Shown: positions 1 through 10,500 of the stretch, piece after piece
Position numbering within the stretch: the first letter of the stretch is position 1
Layout: every line of letters begins with the position of its first letter
DNA from: Sphingobacteriales bacterium
GTDB taxonomy: Bacteria; Bacteroidota; Bacteroidia; Chitinophagales; LD1
DNA length: 64,000 bases
Assembly (NCBI GenBank): GCA_018262795.1
Contig: JADFDM010000005.1
Span: forward strand, 62,001-126,000
Direction: 5' to 3'
Position numbers and translations under genes: made by a program
The notes under the pieces: generated by a model
The model's input: the letters and a program-made list of their open reading frames with translations, nothing else
Told to the model about the DNA's origin: nothing
Database searches by the model: none

Positions 1-3000
1 TTCTTTGTAATACTAATTACACTTGCTCTAATTGCAGCGGGAGTTTATTCTATTCAGAACATTAAGATTGATGCTATTCCCGATCTAAGTGATACACAGG
101 TAATCATTTATACGGAATATCCCGGACAAGCTCCCGAACTGGTAGAACAACAAGTTACCTATCCGCTGACTACTGCCATGGTTTCCATTCCAAAATCAAA
201 AGTGGTACGAGGGTATTCCTTTTTCGGAGTTTCATTCGTGTATATCATTTTTGAAGACGGCACTGATTTATATTGGGCAAGAAGTCGGGTGTTGGAATAT
301 CTCAATTATGCCGCCAACAAATTACCCGCCAATGTTAAACCAGCCATTGGCCCCGATGCTACGGGCTTGGGGTGGGTTTACCAGTATGCTTTAACAAGCG
401 ATTCATTGGATTTGGGGAAACTTCGGTCCATTCAAGATTGGTATTTGCGCTACGGATTGGCTAGTGTGGATGGGGTGGCAGAAGTAGCCAGCATCGGAGG
501 GTATGTCCGCAATTATCGTGTTACCGTTGACCCCGTAAAAATGAAAGCCTTCAAGGTTTCATTGATGCAGGTCGAAAATGCCATCAAGCGAAGTAATAAT
601 GATGTGGGAGGCGGAACCATTGAAATGGGCGAAATGGAATTTATGATTCGCGGCAAAGGGTATTTAAAATCATTGGATGATTTCAACAAAATTCCGCTCT
701 CCGTAGATACGCTTGGCACACCCGTCTATCTTTCACAAATCGCCACTGTTTCAGTGGAGCCTTCCTCACGAAGGGGAATTGCCGAACTAAACGGCAAAGG
801 CGAAACCGTTGGCGGCATTGTAATTATGCGGGATAAGGAAAATGCAACTGCCACTATTGATGCAGTAAAAAAGAAATTGATTGAACTGGAAAAAGGTCTT
901 CCGAAAGATGTAAAAATTAAAACAGTCTATGACCGTTCCGATTTAATAAAAAGGAGTGTTGCCACCTTGCGCAACAAACTCATTGAAGAGGCAATCATCG
1001 TTTCACTCGTTTGTTTACTTTTTCTTTTCCATTTCCAAAGCGGATTAGTTGCCATCATCATGCTGCCCATTGCCATTATCCTTTCATTTATTGTAATGAA
1101 TATGCAGGGCATCAATGCCAACATTATGTCGCTTGGTGGCATTGCCATTGCCATCGGAGCAATGGTGGACGGAGCAATTATTATGATTGAAAATGCGCAC
1201 AAACACATTGAGCATGATAACGAAAGTGGCAAAACCCGATGGCAAATAATTACCGAAGCGGCAGTTGAAGTGGGTCCTACTTTATTTTTTTCCTTGTTAG
1301 TGATAGCTGTTTCATTCTTCCCAATTTTCACCTTGCAGGATCAGGAAGGGCGTTTATTCAAACCACTTGCATTCACCAAGACTTACGCCATGGCGGCAGC
1401 TGCATTGCTATCCATTACCCTCGTTCCGGTTTTAATGGGGTTTTTTATCAGAGGTAAAATTCCGAAAGAAGATAAAAATCCTGTCAATCGTTTGATGATA
1501 AAAATCTATCATCCTGTTTTAAATTTTGTTTTACGATTTAAAAAGTCTGTTTTATTAGCTGCGCTGTTATTGCTTGCAGTTACAATAATTCCATACAGCA
1601 AAATTGGCTCAGAGTTTATGCCCCCACTTTGGGAAGGTGATTTGCTATACATGCCTTCTAGTTTTCCTGGCATTTCTATTACCAAAGCAAAACAGGTTTT
1701 GCAGCAAACCGATAAAATTATCCGCACATTTCCCGAAGTAGAAAATGTTTTTGGCAAAATGGGCAGAGCCGAAACATCCACTGACCCCGCACCACTGGAT
1801 ATGATGGAAACAACCATTATACTCAAACCGGAAAACGAATGGAGAAAAGGAATGACACCCGACAAGCTCATTTCCGAAATGGATAAAGCATTACAAATTC
1901 CCGGGCTCACCAATGTATGGACCATGCCAATCAAGAACCGTATTGATATGCTCAGCACTGGAATTAAAACCCCCATCGGTATAAAAATTGGTGGTGCAGA
2001 TTTGAATATGTTGGACAGTTTAGGGAGGCAAATGGAAACCATCATGAGAACCGTTCCGGGTACTGCTACTGCATATTCCGAACGGGTGCTTGGAGGTAAT
2101 TATGTTGACTTCAACATTAACCGTGAAGCAGCCGCCCGATATGGTTTAACCGTAGGCGATGTGCAAGATGTAATTCAAACTGCCATTGGTGGCAGGAGTA
2201 CTTCAGAGATGGTAAACGGCTTAGAACGCTACCCCATCTCCATTCGGTATCCGCGAGAGTTAAGAGATAATATTGAAGGTTTGAAACGAGTTTTAGTCCC
2301 CACACCAACGGGAGCGCAAATTCCCCTCGCTCAATTATCCACCTTCGAAATTCACAAGGGAGCAATGGTCATTCGCAGTGAAGACAGTCGTCCGCAGGTT
2401 TGGGTTTATGTTGATATAAGAGGAACAGACATTGGAACTTATATCAAGAATGCACAAAAAATAGTAGCGCAAAATTTTAAACTCCCCGTTGGTTATACCT
2501 TGCAGTGGAGCGGCCAATTTGAAAATATGCAGCGCGCCACAGCAAGATTACTTTGGGTTATTCCGCTTACCCTGCTCATCATTTTTGTAATTCTCTATCT
2601 CAACACAAAATCATTCACCAAAGTGGCTATCATCTTTTTGGCTGTTCCCTTTTCTTTGGTCGGTGCATTTTGGCTACTGTATTTACTCGGCTATAATTTT
2701 AGTGTTGCTGTTTGGGTGGGTATCATTGCATTGGCTGGTCTAGATGCCGAAACTGGTGTAGTAATGCTGCTCTACTTAGATTTAGCATACAATGAGATGA
2801 AGAGCAAAGGGCAAATGTTCACAAAAGAACACCTCACAGAAGCGATACATCATGGAGCGGTAAAACGAATTAGACCTAAAATAATGACAGCCACTGCCAT
2901 CATCGCAGGTTTGCTTCCCATCCTTTGGAGTACCGGCACAGGTGCCGATGTAATGAAACGTATTGCAGCCCCAATGGTAGGTGGTGTGGTTACCAGTGTG

Positions 3001-3087
3001 ATGTTAGAACTTCTTGTATATCCTGTCATTTATTATTTGTGGAAAAATCGGGAAATGAAAAAAACTACAAACAGACATATCACATGA
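1..3087 (+). CDS. cusA: CusA/CzcA-family heavy-metal RND efflux pump, 5' truncated
   Basis: The frame is open from base 1, so the gene starts upstream of the window; 1028 residues are visible and CusA proteins are about 1040, so only the first few residues are missing. Inner-membrane proton-driven pump of a tripartite system that exports metal cations. The porter-domain start DLSDTQVIIYTEYPGQ and the TM4 relay motif GAMVDGAIIMIENAHK near 1156-1203 are typical of the heavy-metal subgroup. NRIDMLSTGIKTPIGIK near 1936-1986 and methionine-rich stretches in the cleft region favour Cu(I)/Ag(I) over Zn/Co/Cd; this is inference from family resemblance. Its adaptor and TolC partner should lie upstream, outside the window. 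A rho-independent terminator follows directly. No frameshift is seen. Confidence 0.93.
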   Translation, partial: FFVILITLALIAAGVYSIQNIKIDAIPDLSDTQVIIYTEYPGQAPELVEQQVTYPLTTAMVSIPKSKVVRGYSFFGVSFVYIIFEDGTDLYWARSRVLEYLNYAANKLPANVKPAIGPDATGLGWVYQYALTSDSLDLGKLRSIQDWYLRYGLASVDGVAEVASIGGYVRNYRVTVDPVKMKAFKVSLMQVENAIKRSNNDVGGGTIEMGEMEFMIRGKGYLKSLDDFNKIPLSVDTLGTPVYLSQIATVSVEPSSRRGIAELNGKGETVGGIVIMRDKENATATIDAVKKKLIELEKGLPKDVKIKTVYDRSDLIKRSVATLRNKLIEEAIIVSLVCLLFLFHFQSGLVAIIMLPIAIILSFIVMNMQGINANIMSLGGIAIAIGAMVDGAIIMIENAHKHIEHDNESGKTRWQIITEAAVEVGPTLFFSLLVIAVSFFPIFTLQDQEGRLFKPLAFTKTYAMAAAALLSITLVPVLMGFFIRGKIPKEDKNPVNRLMIKIYHPVLNFVLRFKKSVLLAALLLLAVTIIPYSKIGSEFMPPLWEGDLLYMPSSFPGISITKAKQVLQQTDKIIRTFPEVENVFGKMGRAETSTDPAPLDMMETTIILKPENEWRKGMTPDKLISEMDKALQIPGLTNVWTMPIKNRIDMLSTGIKTPIGIKIGGADLNMLDSLGRQMETIMRTVPGTATAYSERVLGGNYVDFNINREAAARYGLTVGDVQDVIQTAIGGRSTSEMVNGLERYPISIRYPRELRDNIEGLKRVLVPTPTGAQIPLAQLSTFEIHKGAMVIRSEDSRPQVWVYVDIRGTDIGTYIKNAQKIVAQNFKLPVGYTLQWSGQFENMQRATARLLWVIPLTLLIIFVILYLNTKSFTKVAIIFLAVPFSLVGAFWLLYLLGYNFSVAVWVGIIALAGLDAETGVVMLLYLDLAYNEMKSKGQMFTKEHLTEAIHHGAVKRIRPKIMTATAIIAGLLPILWSTGTGADVMKRIAAPMVGGVVTSVMLELLVYPVIYYLWKNREMKKTTNRHIT

Positions 3088-3115
3088 TTTTACAACAAAT
3101 AATACTATTAATTCT

Positions 3116-3150
3116 AAAGCCCTCGGCAATCACCGGGGGCTTTTCTTTTT
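3116..3150 (+). terminator. Rho-independent terminator after the CusA-like gene
   Basis: Arms 3116-3126 and 3133-3143 form an 11-bp stem with one G-T pair around a 6-base loop. It is followed by a T-rich tract to 3150, 28 bases after the pump stop codon. Confidence 0.85.
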
Positions 3151-3220
3151 GTAGTGCTATAAGGTTTACAAAGTTTAACGCATCGCGACAGTGTATTGTT
3201 TAATGCTAAATTTGTTGACC

Positions 3221-4120
3221 ATGAAAATAATTTTACTTTCAATTGCACTGACACTTGCAGGTGTAACTTCATTTAGTCAGACACCGCAAAGTAACTTTCG
3301 CTTTGCCGATTCAACTGCGGTATGGACTCAATGTCACCGTATTTTTTTAGAAGGACCGCAAGGAACTTCGGCAAGTTATCAAACTGACGTTTACAGGGTA
3401 AACCAAGATTCGTTTTTCAATAATTTTAATTACCAAAAAATTACACCGGGATTAGTTTCGTCTTCAGCATTTGTAAGAAAGGATTCAACAAGAAAAATTT
3501 TTCTTTATGATTTGGAATTGCAATCGGACAGAATGATTTACGACTTTAGTCTGAATCAAGGCGATACCCTACGACTGTATAAACCAGTTTCATTTTTTCA
3601 AGGAGAAGATACCCTCAAGTTAGTAGTTGATTCGACTGACTCCGTTGTTTACGGTGTAGCAAGAAAAAGAATGTTTATGCGATGTATTACCGGGGCCTAT
3701 TGCAGTTGGTTTACAAATGATGTTGTAATTGAAGGTATTGGCAGTTTAAATAGTCATTTTTTAAGTCCATACATTTATGAGTTCTTGTTCATTCCTGGAG
3801 ATGCGTTCAGGTTATTAAATTTTGAAGAAAATGGGAATACATATAGCTTTTCGGATAGTTGTGGAACCGTAGATATTCCCGAAATTTCATCAAATAACAT
3901 AAAAATCTTTCCTAACCCTGCTAACTCAACTTTGCATGTTACAGGAGCAACGCTCGAAAACACATTTTCTCTTTACAACTTTCTCGGACAACAAATTTTG
4001 CAACAGACATTTACAAACACCGCGACAATAAACACAGAGCAGTTGGCAGTTGGCATTTATTTTTATGAGTTACGCAACGACAAAGGGATAATTAAAACAG
4101 GAAAGGTCGTAAAACAATGA
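3221..4120 (+). CDS. Secreted protein with T9SS type A sorting domain
   Basis: Exported protein of 299 residues. I chose the ATG at 3221 because it gives a clean signal peptide (MKIILLSIALTLAGVTSFSQ); an upstream GTG at 3191 would add ten non-signal residues. The last 75 or so residues form a T9SS type A sorting domain, with the diagnostic IKIFPNPAN start, a central LYNFLGQ strand and a KTGKVVKQ end. Such domains direct export across the outer membrane and surface attachment. The middle (residues 25-220) has no family I recognise; it contains several aromatic residues and four or five cysteines. A TAAATTTG matching the Bacteroidota -7 box lies at 3207-3214, but no good -33 box is visible and the leader would be very short. 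The gene stands alone between the terminator at 3116 and a convergent gene. Confidence 0.85.
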   Translation: MKIILLSIALTLAGVTSFSQTPQSNFRFADSTAVWTQCHRIFLEGPQGTSASYQTDVYRVNQDSFFNNFNYQKITPGLVSSSAFVRKDSTRKIFLYDLELQSDRMIYDFSLNQGDTLRLYKPVSFFQGEDTLKLVVDSTDSVVYGVARKRMFMRCITGAYCSWFTNDVVIEGIGSLNSHFLSPYIYEFLFIPGDAFRLLNFEENGNTYSFSDSCGTVDIPEISSNNIKIFPNPANSTLHVTGATLENTFSLYNFLGQQILQQTFTNTATINTEQLAVGIYFYELRNDKGIIKTGKVVKQ

Positions 4121-4538
4121 TAGAGAAAAAACCGCATATAACAGCAGCTGCCCAAAAGGCGGGGTTTCGTGTTCCAAAGACAGTTTTGTGGTTAATGGAA
4201 GTTTAATTTTTAAATCAAGTCTTGTGGTGAAAATCCGCTCTTCGCCAAGTCCGAAACCGTCAGGCTATGAAATACCCTCCTCGTCAATTTTTGCCGGCAC
4301 AAAAACCGGAGGTAGGTTTGTGTATAGAGCGATTTGAGCTTGCTGTTTTTTAAGTGGTTATGCTGAAAGAAGCCTTACTATAGAATCTGTGCAGATTACC
4401 AATGAACATCTAAATTCTCGGAGTTACGAAAAGGGCTAAAAAGTCTTTCAGGCAGAAGCAGCGAAAGCCGGGGGGCTTCATTCGCTACTTCTGCCTGTGA
4501 GGGGAAGACTATCAGTTTACTGATGTTTGGGGGGAAAT
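4121..4538. other. Gene-free region between convergent genes
   Basis: No reading frame here resembles a protein. The only clear structure is the large hairpin at 4442-4510, listed separately. Confidence 0.6.
4442..4510 (-). terminator. Large hairpin, probable terminator of the minus-strand giant gene
   Basis: Arms 4449-4465 and 4481-4497 are 17 bases with one mismatch. Outer arms 4442-4447 and 4505-4510 pair as well, and a small inner stem (4465-4469 with 4474-4478) sits in the loop. Read on the minus strand the hairpin starts about 29 bases after the giant gene's stop and is followed by a short T run, which fits a terminator. The length is unusual, so a small palindromic repeat element is an alternative. 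Confidence 0.6.
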
Positions 4539-7500
4539 TTATTTGACCACCAACTTCTCTTTAAAGTTAGTTTGGTAGGTACTAATGTTTACTATATAGA
4601 TGCCTGCCGCCAGTATATCTTTTATGTTGAGAGTTATCACCTTACCCGAATTTGTAGAGTCGGCAGAAATCACTTGCCGGTAAACGGAAGCGCCAACTTG
4701 ATTGTAAATATTGATAGTCATATCTTCGGAGGCATTGCTCAGGGCAATATTCAATTTATCGGCAGTTGGGTTTGGATACAGACTGATGGAAGTGTTCGTG
4801 TCCGCAGTTCTTTTCACCATCACTATGTTGGAGTAAGCGAACTGACCGTCATAGTCGGTTTGCTTGAGACGGTAGTACGAAACACCGGATAGAGGATGCT
4901 CATCATTGAAAGTGTAATGGCGCTCTACGGTGCTGTTGCCGGCTCCTTCTACCCTTCCTACTTCTTTAAAATCAGTTCCATCATCACTTCTTTCTACCGT
5001 AAAGTAGTCGTTGTTTATCTCTAAAGAAGTAGCCCAGGTAGTAGCTACCACATTATCTTTTGACTGTGCATCAAAGCGCAGTAATTTGACGGGTAAAGCC
5101 GCCCCACCGCCATGCGAGCCGAAAGAGAAGGGACTGAAGGTGGATACGGTTCCGTCCAATTCAATACTTCCATTTCCGTTTCCGCTACAAACGGAACCGC
5201 CTACGGTAGTGGCTGCTTCATTCTGCCACTGACCACCGGTGTAGTGGGCAATGGTGAGGTAGTCGCAGTTTTGAATACCGGAGGCCAAGGCATCTTCCCA
5301 ATAAAGGCTGATTTTTACTGGATCAGCAGTAACGGTGCGATCAATCATCCAGTATTCGAGATCACTTACCAGATCAAGACCCGGAGTATCTACCGAAGTA
5401 ATATCGCTGTATGGGGTGGCAAAATATTCGGCAGTAATTTCAGTCGTGGCGTTGCTCATGCCCGAAACTCCTGCTCTTCTCCATCTGCCATCCTTCCCTA
5501 CCGGGAAATCGAAAGCAGTGTTGCCGATTTTTTTCATGGGGCCTGCCACATAACTGGCAGCCGAGCCGGAGGAGGAAGAAGCTGAAGCTGTCAGCGTGAG
5601 CATATTAGCAGCAGATGTATTCAATACACCATTGGTAAGCATGAGTGCTCTGCTAACCAAAGCCGGGGTGTTCAACGTTAATCCATCGGCTGAATTATTT
5701 AAGCCAATGTTGTTGAAAGTAGTTGTAGTGGTACCGCTGATAACTTGTGCCGCAGCACCATTAAAATTCACAGACTTTGACCCTTCAATAAAAACACCAT
5801 CATTGATCCAGTCTCCTCCTATGTTTAGGTTATCGGCCAACCCTTGATCAAATGTTCCTGCTGCGATGTTTAGGTTATTGTTGATTGTAAGAGTAGCCGT
5901 GCTGCCATCAATGAAGAGGGTTTTGCCGGTTTTGTTGGCAACTAAGTCGTAAAATGTTTGAGCGGTTGCGGTGCCATTGATGTATTGGTCAATGGAAGTT
6001 GCATTAAAATGGACGAGGGAGATGGAGGGAGCAAACGTTCCTCCGTTATTGGTCCAGTCACCGGATAGCATATTAATGACCGCATTAGCTCCGTCAAAAG
6101 TGCCGGAGGTTAACAGCACTTTGGCATTCACATTCAGGGTATCGGTGTTGCCGCTGAAACTCAGTGTGCCTGCGCTTTTGTCCACTGCAAAGTTGAAGAA
6201 AGACTGAGCGGTAGCCGTGCCGTTGATGTCTTGATCGGTGCTTCCGTTAAAGTCAACCGTTCCTGTTCCGTAAGTAAAGATTCCACCATTGTTGGTCCAG
6301 TTGCCACCGGAGTAAACGGTAGTAACAGTAGCGGGATCAAAGGTTCCGGAGTTTAAGGTCATGTCGCCATCGAGAGTTAAGGTAGCTATACTTCCTGCGG
6401 TGCTGAGTGTTTGTGAAATTTTATCTACCGTCAATCCACCAAAATTTTCATTAGTAGCCGTGCCGTTGATGGCTTGCGCTCCCGCAGCCGAGTTGAAAAC
6501 AACGGTGCTGGTTCTTGGCTGGAATGTTCCGCCATTGTTCGTCCAGTTACCGGCATTCATATAGATAGTGGTGGCCGTTCCTCCGTCAAAGGTTCCGGCA
6601 GTTAAAGTCATATTACCCATGATGTGCAAGGTGTCGGTGCTCTCGCTAAGGCTCACCGTTCCGGCACTTTTGTCTATTACTGTATGATAGAAAGTTTGAC
6701 TCGCAGCAGATCCGTTGATAGCTTGCGCACCAGCGCCATTGAAGGTTATTGTTCCTGTGCCATAGGTAAAATTGCCTCCATTGTTGGTCCAGTTGCCTCC
6801 TACATAAATAGTGGCCGCAGTGCCTTTGTCGAATGTGCCCGAGTTTAGGTTCATATCCTGGCTGATAGTTAAGGCAGAGGTACTGCCGCTTACGCTAAGC
6901 GTGCCACCGCTTTTGCCCACGGTAATTCCATTTAGCGTTTGGCTGGCAGCCGTACCATTAATGGCTTGCGCTCCTGAACCGGTAAAGGAAACGGTTCCTG
7001 AGGAAGGGGTATAAGTGCCTCCGTTGTTGGTCCAGTTGCCTCCCGCCATTACAATGTTGGTGGCGGTTCCTTTATTAAATTCGGAGCCGGAGCTGAGCGT
7101 CATGTTTCCATTCAGCGTAAGGGTAGTCGTGCTGCCTCCTACGGTTAAGGTGTTCCCGCTATTATTCACCGTGATGTTGTTGAAAGTCTGTGCGGCAGCA
7201 ATCCCCTGTATGGCTTGGTCGGCTGTATCGTTGAAGGTTACAGTGCTGCTGCCGGGTGTAAATGTACCTCCGTCATTCTGCCAGTTACCCCCGGTCATGT
7301 TGATCGCAGTGGCGGTACCGGCATCCAGCGTTCCTCCGGTGAGAATCATATCTCCATCCATGCTTAGAGTGGTAGTGCTTCCGCCTACCGTTACGGTTCC
7401 ACTTGATTTGTTTACGTTGATGCTGTTAAAGGTTTGGCTGGCAAAAGTACCGGTGAGGGGTTGATTATCTGATCCGGAAAAGTAAACCGTGCCATCAGAG

Positions 7501-10500
7501 GCAATGAAACTTCCTCCGCTTAGAGTCCATCCTCCGCTTCCGGTTACATTGATGCTTTGCCCTCCGAAATAATCGGGGGTTCCATCGCGAAGAGTTCCTC
7601 CACTCAGCACTATTCCATTCACCGCAATGCTATCCGTTAAGGTAGAGGTGGCCGAACTGGAGTGGGTAAATATTCCGCCAATAGTCAGTTCGCTGTTGGA
7701 TGTAATAGAGGCGGTGTTAGTCACATCCAGATTGTTGGCAATAGAGCTGACTGCGGACAGATCATAAGGAGTAGAGCCATTGAGTTTAAGATTGTAATAG
7801 TTCCCGGGATGGAGTATGGCGCTGTCTGCCGTTTGGTAAATAGTCACCGTTCCTCCACTGCAATTGTAAGTTCCGCTTAGTTCCGGATATATATCTTCTA
7901 CGCTTCTCCGAAGTTTTAATTCAGAAGTACCGGTCATTGTCAAATCCGCATCGCCTGACAATACGTGTGTGCCTTCATCCAAGATGGCGTTGCCTCCCAA
8001 ATTCACTTCATTGTCCACGTAAATATCGGCTGTCAATGATTTTGTGCCGCTGTTAGTAGCTGCCAAATTATAGTACGATATCAGCGGAACTTTGATGTTC
8101 TGCGCACCGGTGCCGTTGTAATAAACAGTATTAGGACTGGTAGAAACATCCAGCGCTCCGGTGGAAAGCAGTGTTCCGGTAATGCTTAGTGAAGAAGTGG
8201 CGTTATTTATCCAAAGAGAAGTAGAAGCATTTGCCCCGGTCATATTTCCATAAAGAGTGATGTTGCCGATGTTATTCACGGTGGTGTTAGAAGCCAGTGT
8301 TACGTTGGTGTTTACACTCGAACTGCCAATAGTTAAAGCAGAGTTAGGATCAATAATTTTATTTCCGGATAGAGGGAAACTGCCACCGGAGGCAGTGGTG
8401 TAAGTGCCCGAACCGCTGATGTGAGCACCGTTGCCGGTGAGAGATAAGGAAGTACCGGAGGCCATACTTAGATCCCCTGCTATTTCAATATCACCACCTA
8501 CGGTCAAAGTGCCACTGGATTGGGTGTAGGCGGTACCCGAGGGGAGGGTAAACCAACCTGCCACATTCACATTTCCGTTAACGGTGGGGGAAGTAGCGGA
8601 AGCCATCAGCAATTCACCCGTAACATTTAAGGTCCCGCTATTGGTGAAGCTGCCGCTTCCATACATATTCATATTTCCACCACAATTAAATGTTTTACCA
8701 CTGTTGATCACGAGTCGCGCAGCGGAATCTATATCGAGAAATTTCACAGAGTCAGTAGCCGTTAACGTAACGGTGTATCCGGCAGCTATTTCTGCATAGC
8801 CAGAACCACCGGGAGTACAATCGCAACTGGCACCCCCCGGAGTGAAACTCCAAGTTCCATTGCCGGTAGTCATATCATTCCAATTTCCTGATTTAATGAC
8901 ATAAACATATTGGTACATCGGGGTAGTATAACGATCATTGGTTCCCAGTATCCAAGCATTATTAAGGTTGGATACAGAGAGTCCGCTGCGGTATCCGGTA
9001 GGTGCGCCCAGGGGGCCGGCAGTGGTGACGTGCGTGCCGCAAGACCCCAACACACTACCGGTATGAGTCAACAATTTCAAATTAGCCACGTTGCCAGCCG
9101 AACCCATGTTGCTGAACTTTACACCAATATTGTAAGCCCCTCCGGTGAGGCCGGATGTACTTATATCCGAATGCATCTCTGCGATTTGTTGTATCACAGA
9201 GCCTTCGTTATCGGTATAGTTTACAATCATAGCAGACTGCATATCGGTATGAGTAGCAGATACATATCCACCCACCGTTGGGTTGGAGGTAGAATTAATG
9301 GTAACCGGCCGGCAGTAAACCATCGTTCCTATCGGAAAAAGACCATAATAATTTCCGGAGGTGCTGGTAATAGCCGTGGAAGCCGGCCAGTATCTTCTCC
9401 AAGTACCGCCATAAGCCTGGCCTAATGAGTAAACCAAAGCTGCTCCCGAGCCGTTGCCCAATGTGAAGGTGTTACTGTTCATGTCCATATTTGCCCCGTT
9501 CATGGTTAGCGTATTAGAAACGGTGACATTATTCATCAGTTTTATAGTAGTGCCATAGGGGGTAATATTCAGCTTGTAAAAAGTTTCTGATCCACCGGAG
9601 TTGCTGATCTGTTGAGTTGAAGATCCGTTGAAGCTGACCGTATAAGTGCCGGGCACAAAGGCTCCGTTGTTGATCCAGTTGCCTTTTACACTCAAGTCGC
9701 CTGCTGTGGTCAGCGTATAGCCGTTGTTGATTTGTAAGTGACCAAAAGTGATAGCGGCTGTAGGAGTCACGGTAGCTGTGCCGTCAAATATTTCTGTACT
9801 GCCGATGGTAAAGGCAAGTGCGCTGCTGGCCGTTAGCCCCTTGGCGAAAGTGATATGGCTGCCGTAGGAGGTCGTGATTACCGGACTGGTGGCACCGCCA
9901 AAAGTTAAGCTGGGTGCTGCGGTTCCGTTGAAGTTAATATCGCCTGCTCCGGTCACAGCAATTGTACCGCTTTTATTTCCCATGGTTATGGAACTGCCAA
10001 AGTTGAGCGTTCCCGTAGCCGTTGTAATCACTTCGGTTGCTACCGAGTTATTACTCATCCAGGTGATGCTGCCGTCTAAAGTGAAATCACCACTGGTAGT
10101 TTGCACTTTGCTAACTCGGGTAGTTCCGTTGTTAATTCCCACAAAAATCAAATTACCGTAAACATGACAACTGCTATTCCCTATATACAACAGCGCGGTT
10201 CTACTGTTTTGGGTAGGTTGGTTGATGGTCACATTGCCTGTTACGGTTAAAGTATTGGAACTTCCGCTTAACGAAAGGGTTCTGTTCTTGGTTGACTTAT
10301 AAATGATCAAATCGCTGATTGTGCAGCTTCTGCTGATAGTGCAACTGCGATCGGTGCCATTGCTACTCGAACCTATTTGCAAAGTTGAAAGTGTAACTCC
10401 AGTACTGCCGTTGATAGCTGAGGAAACCCCATTCATGGTTAAAATGGTGGAGCCTCCGGCAGAAATACTTCCTCCATTGTTGGTTAAGGAGCCATCAATC

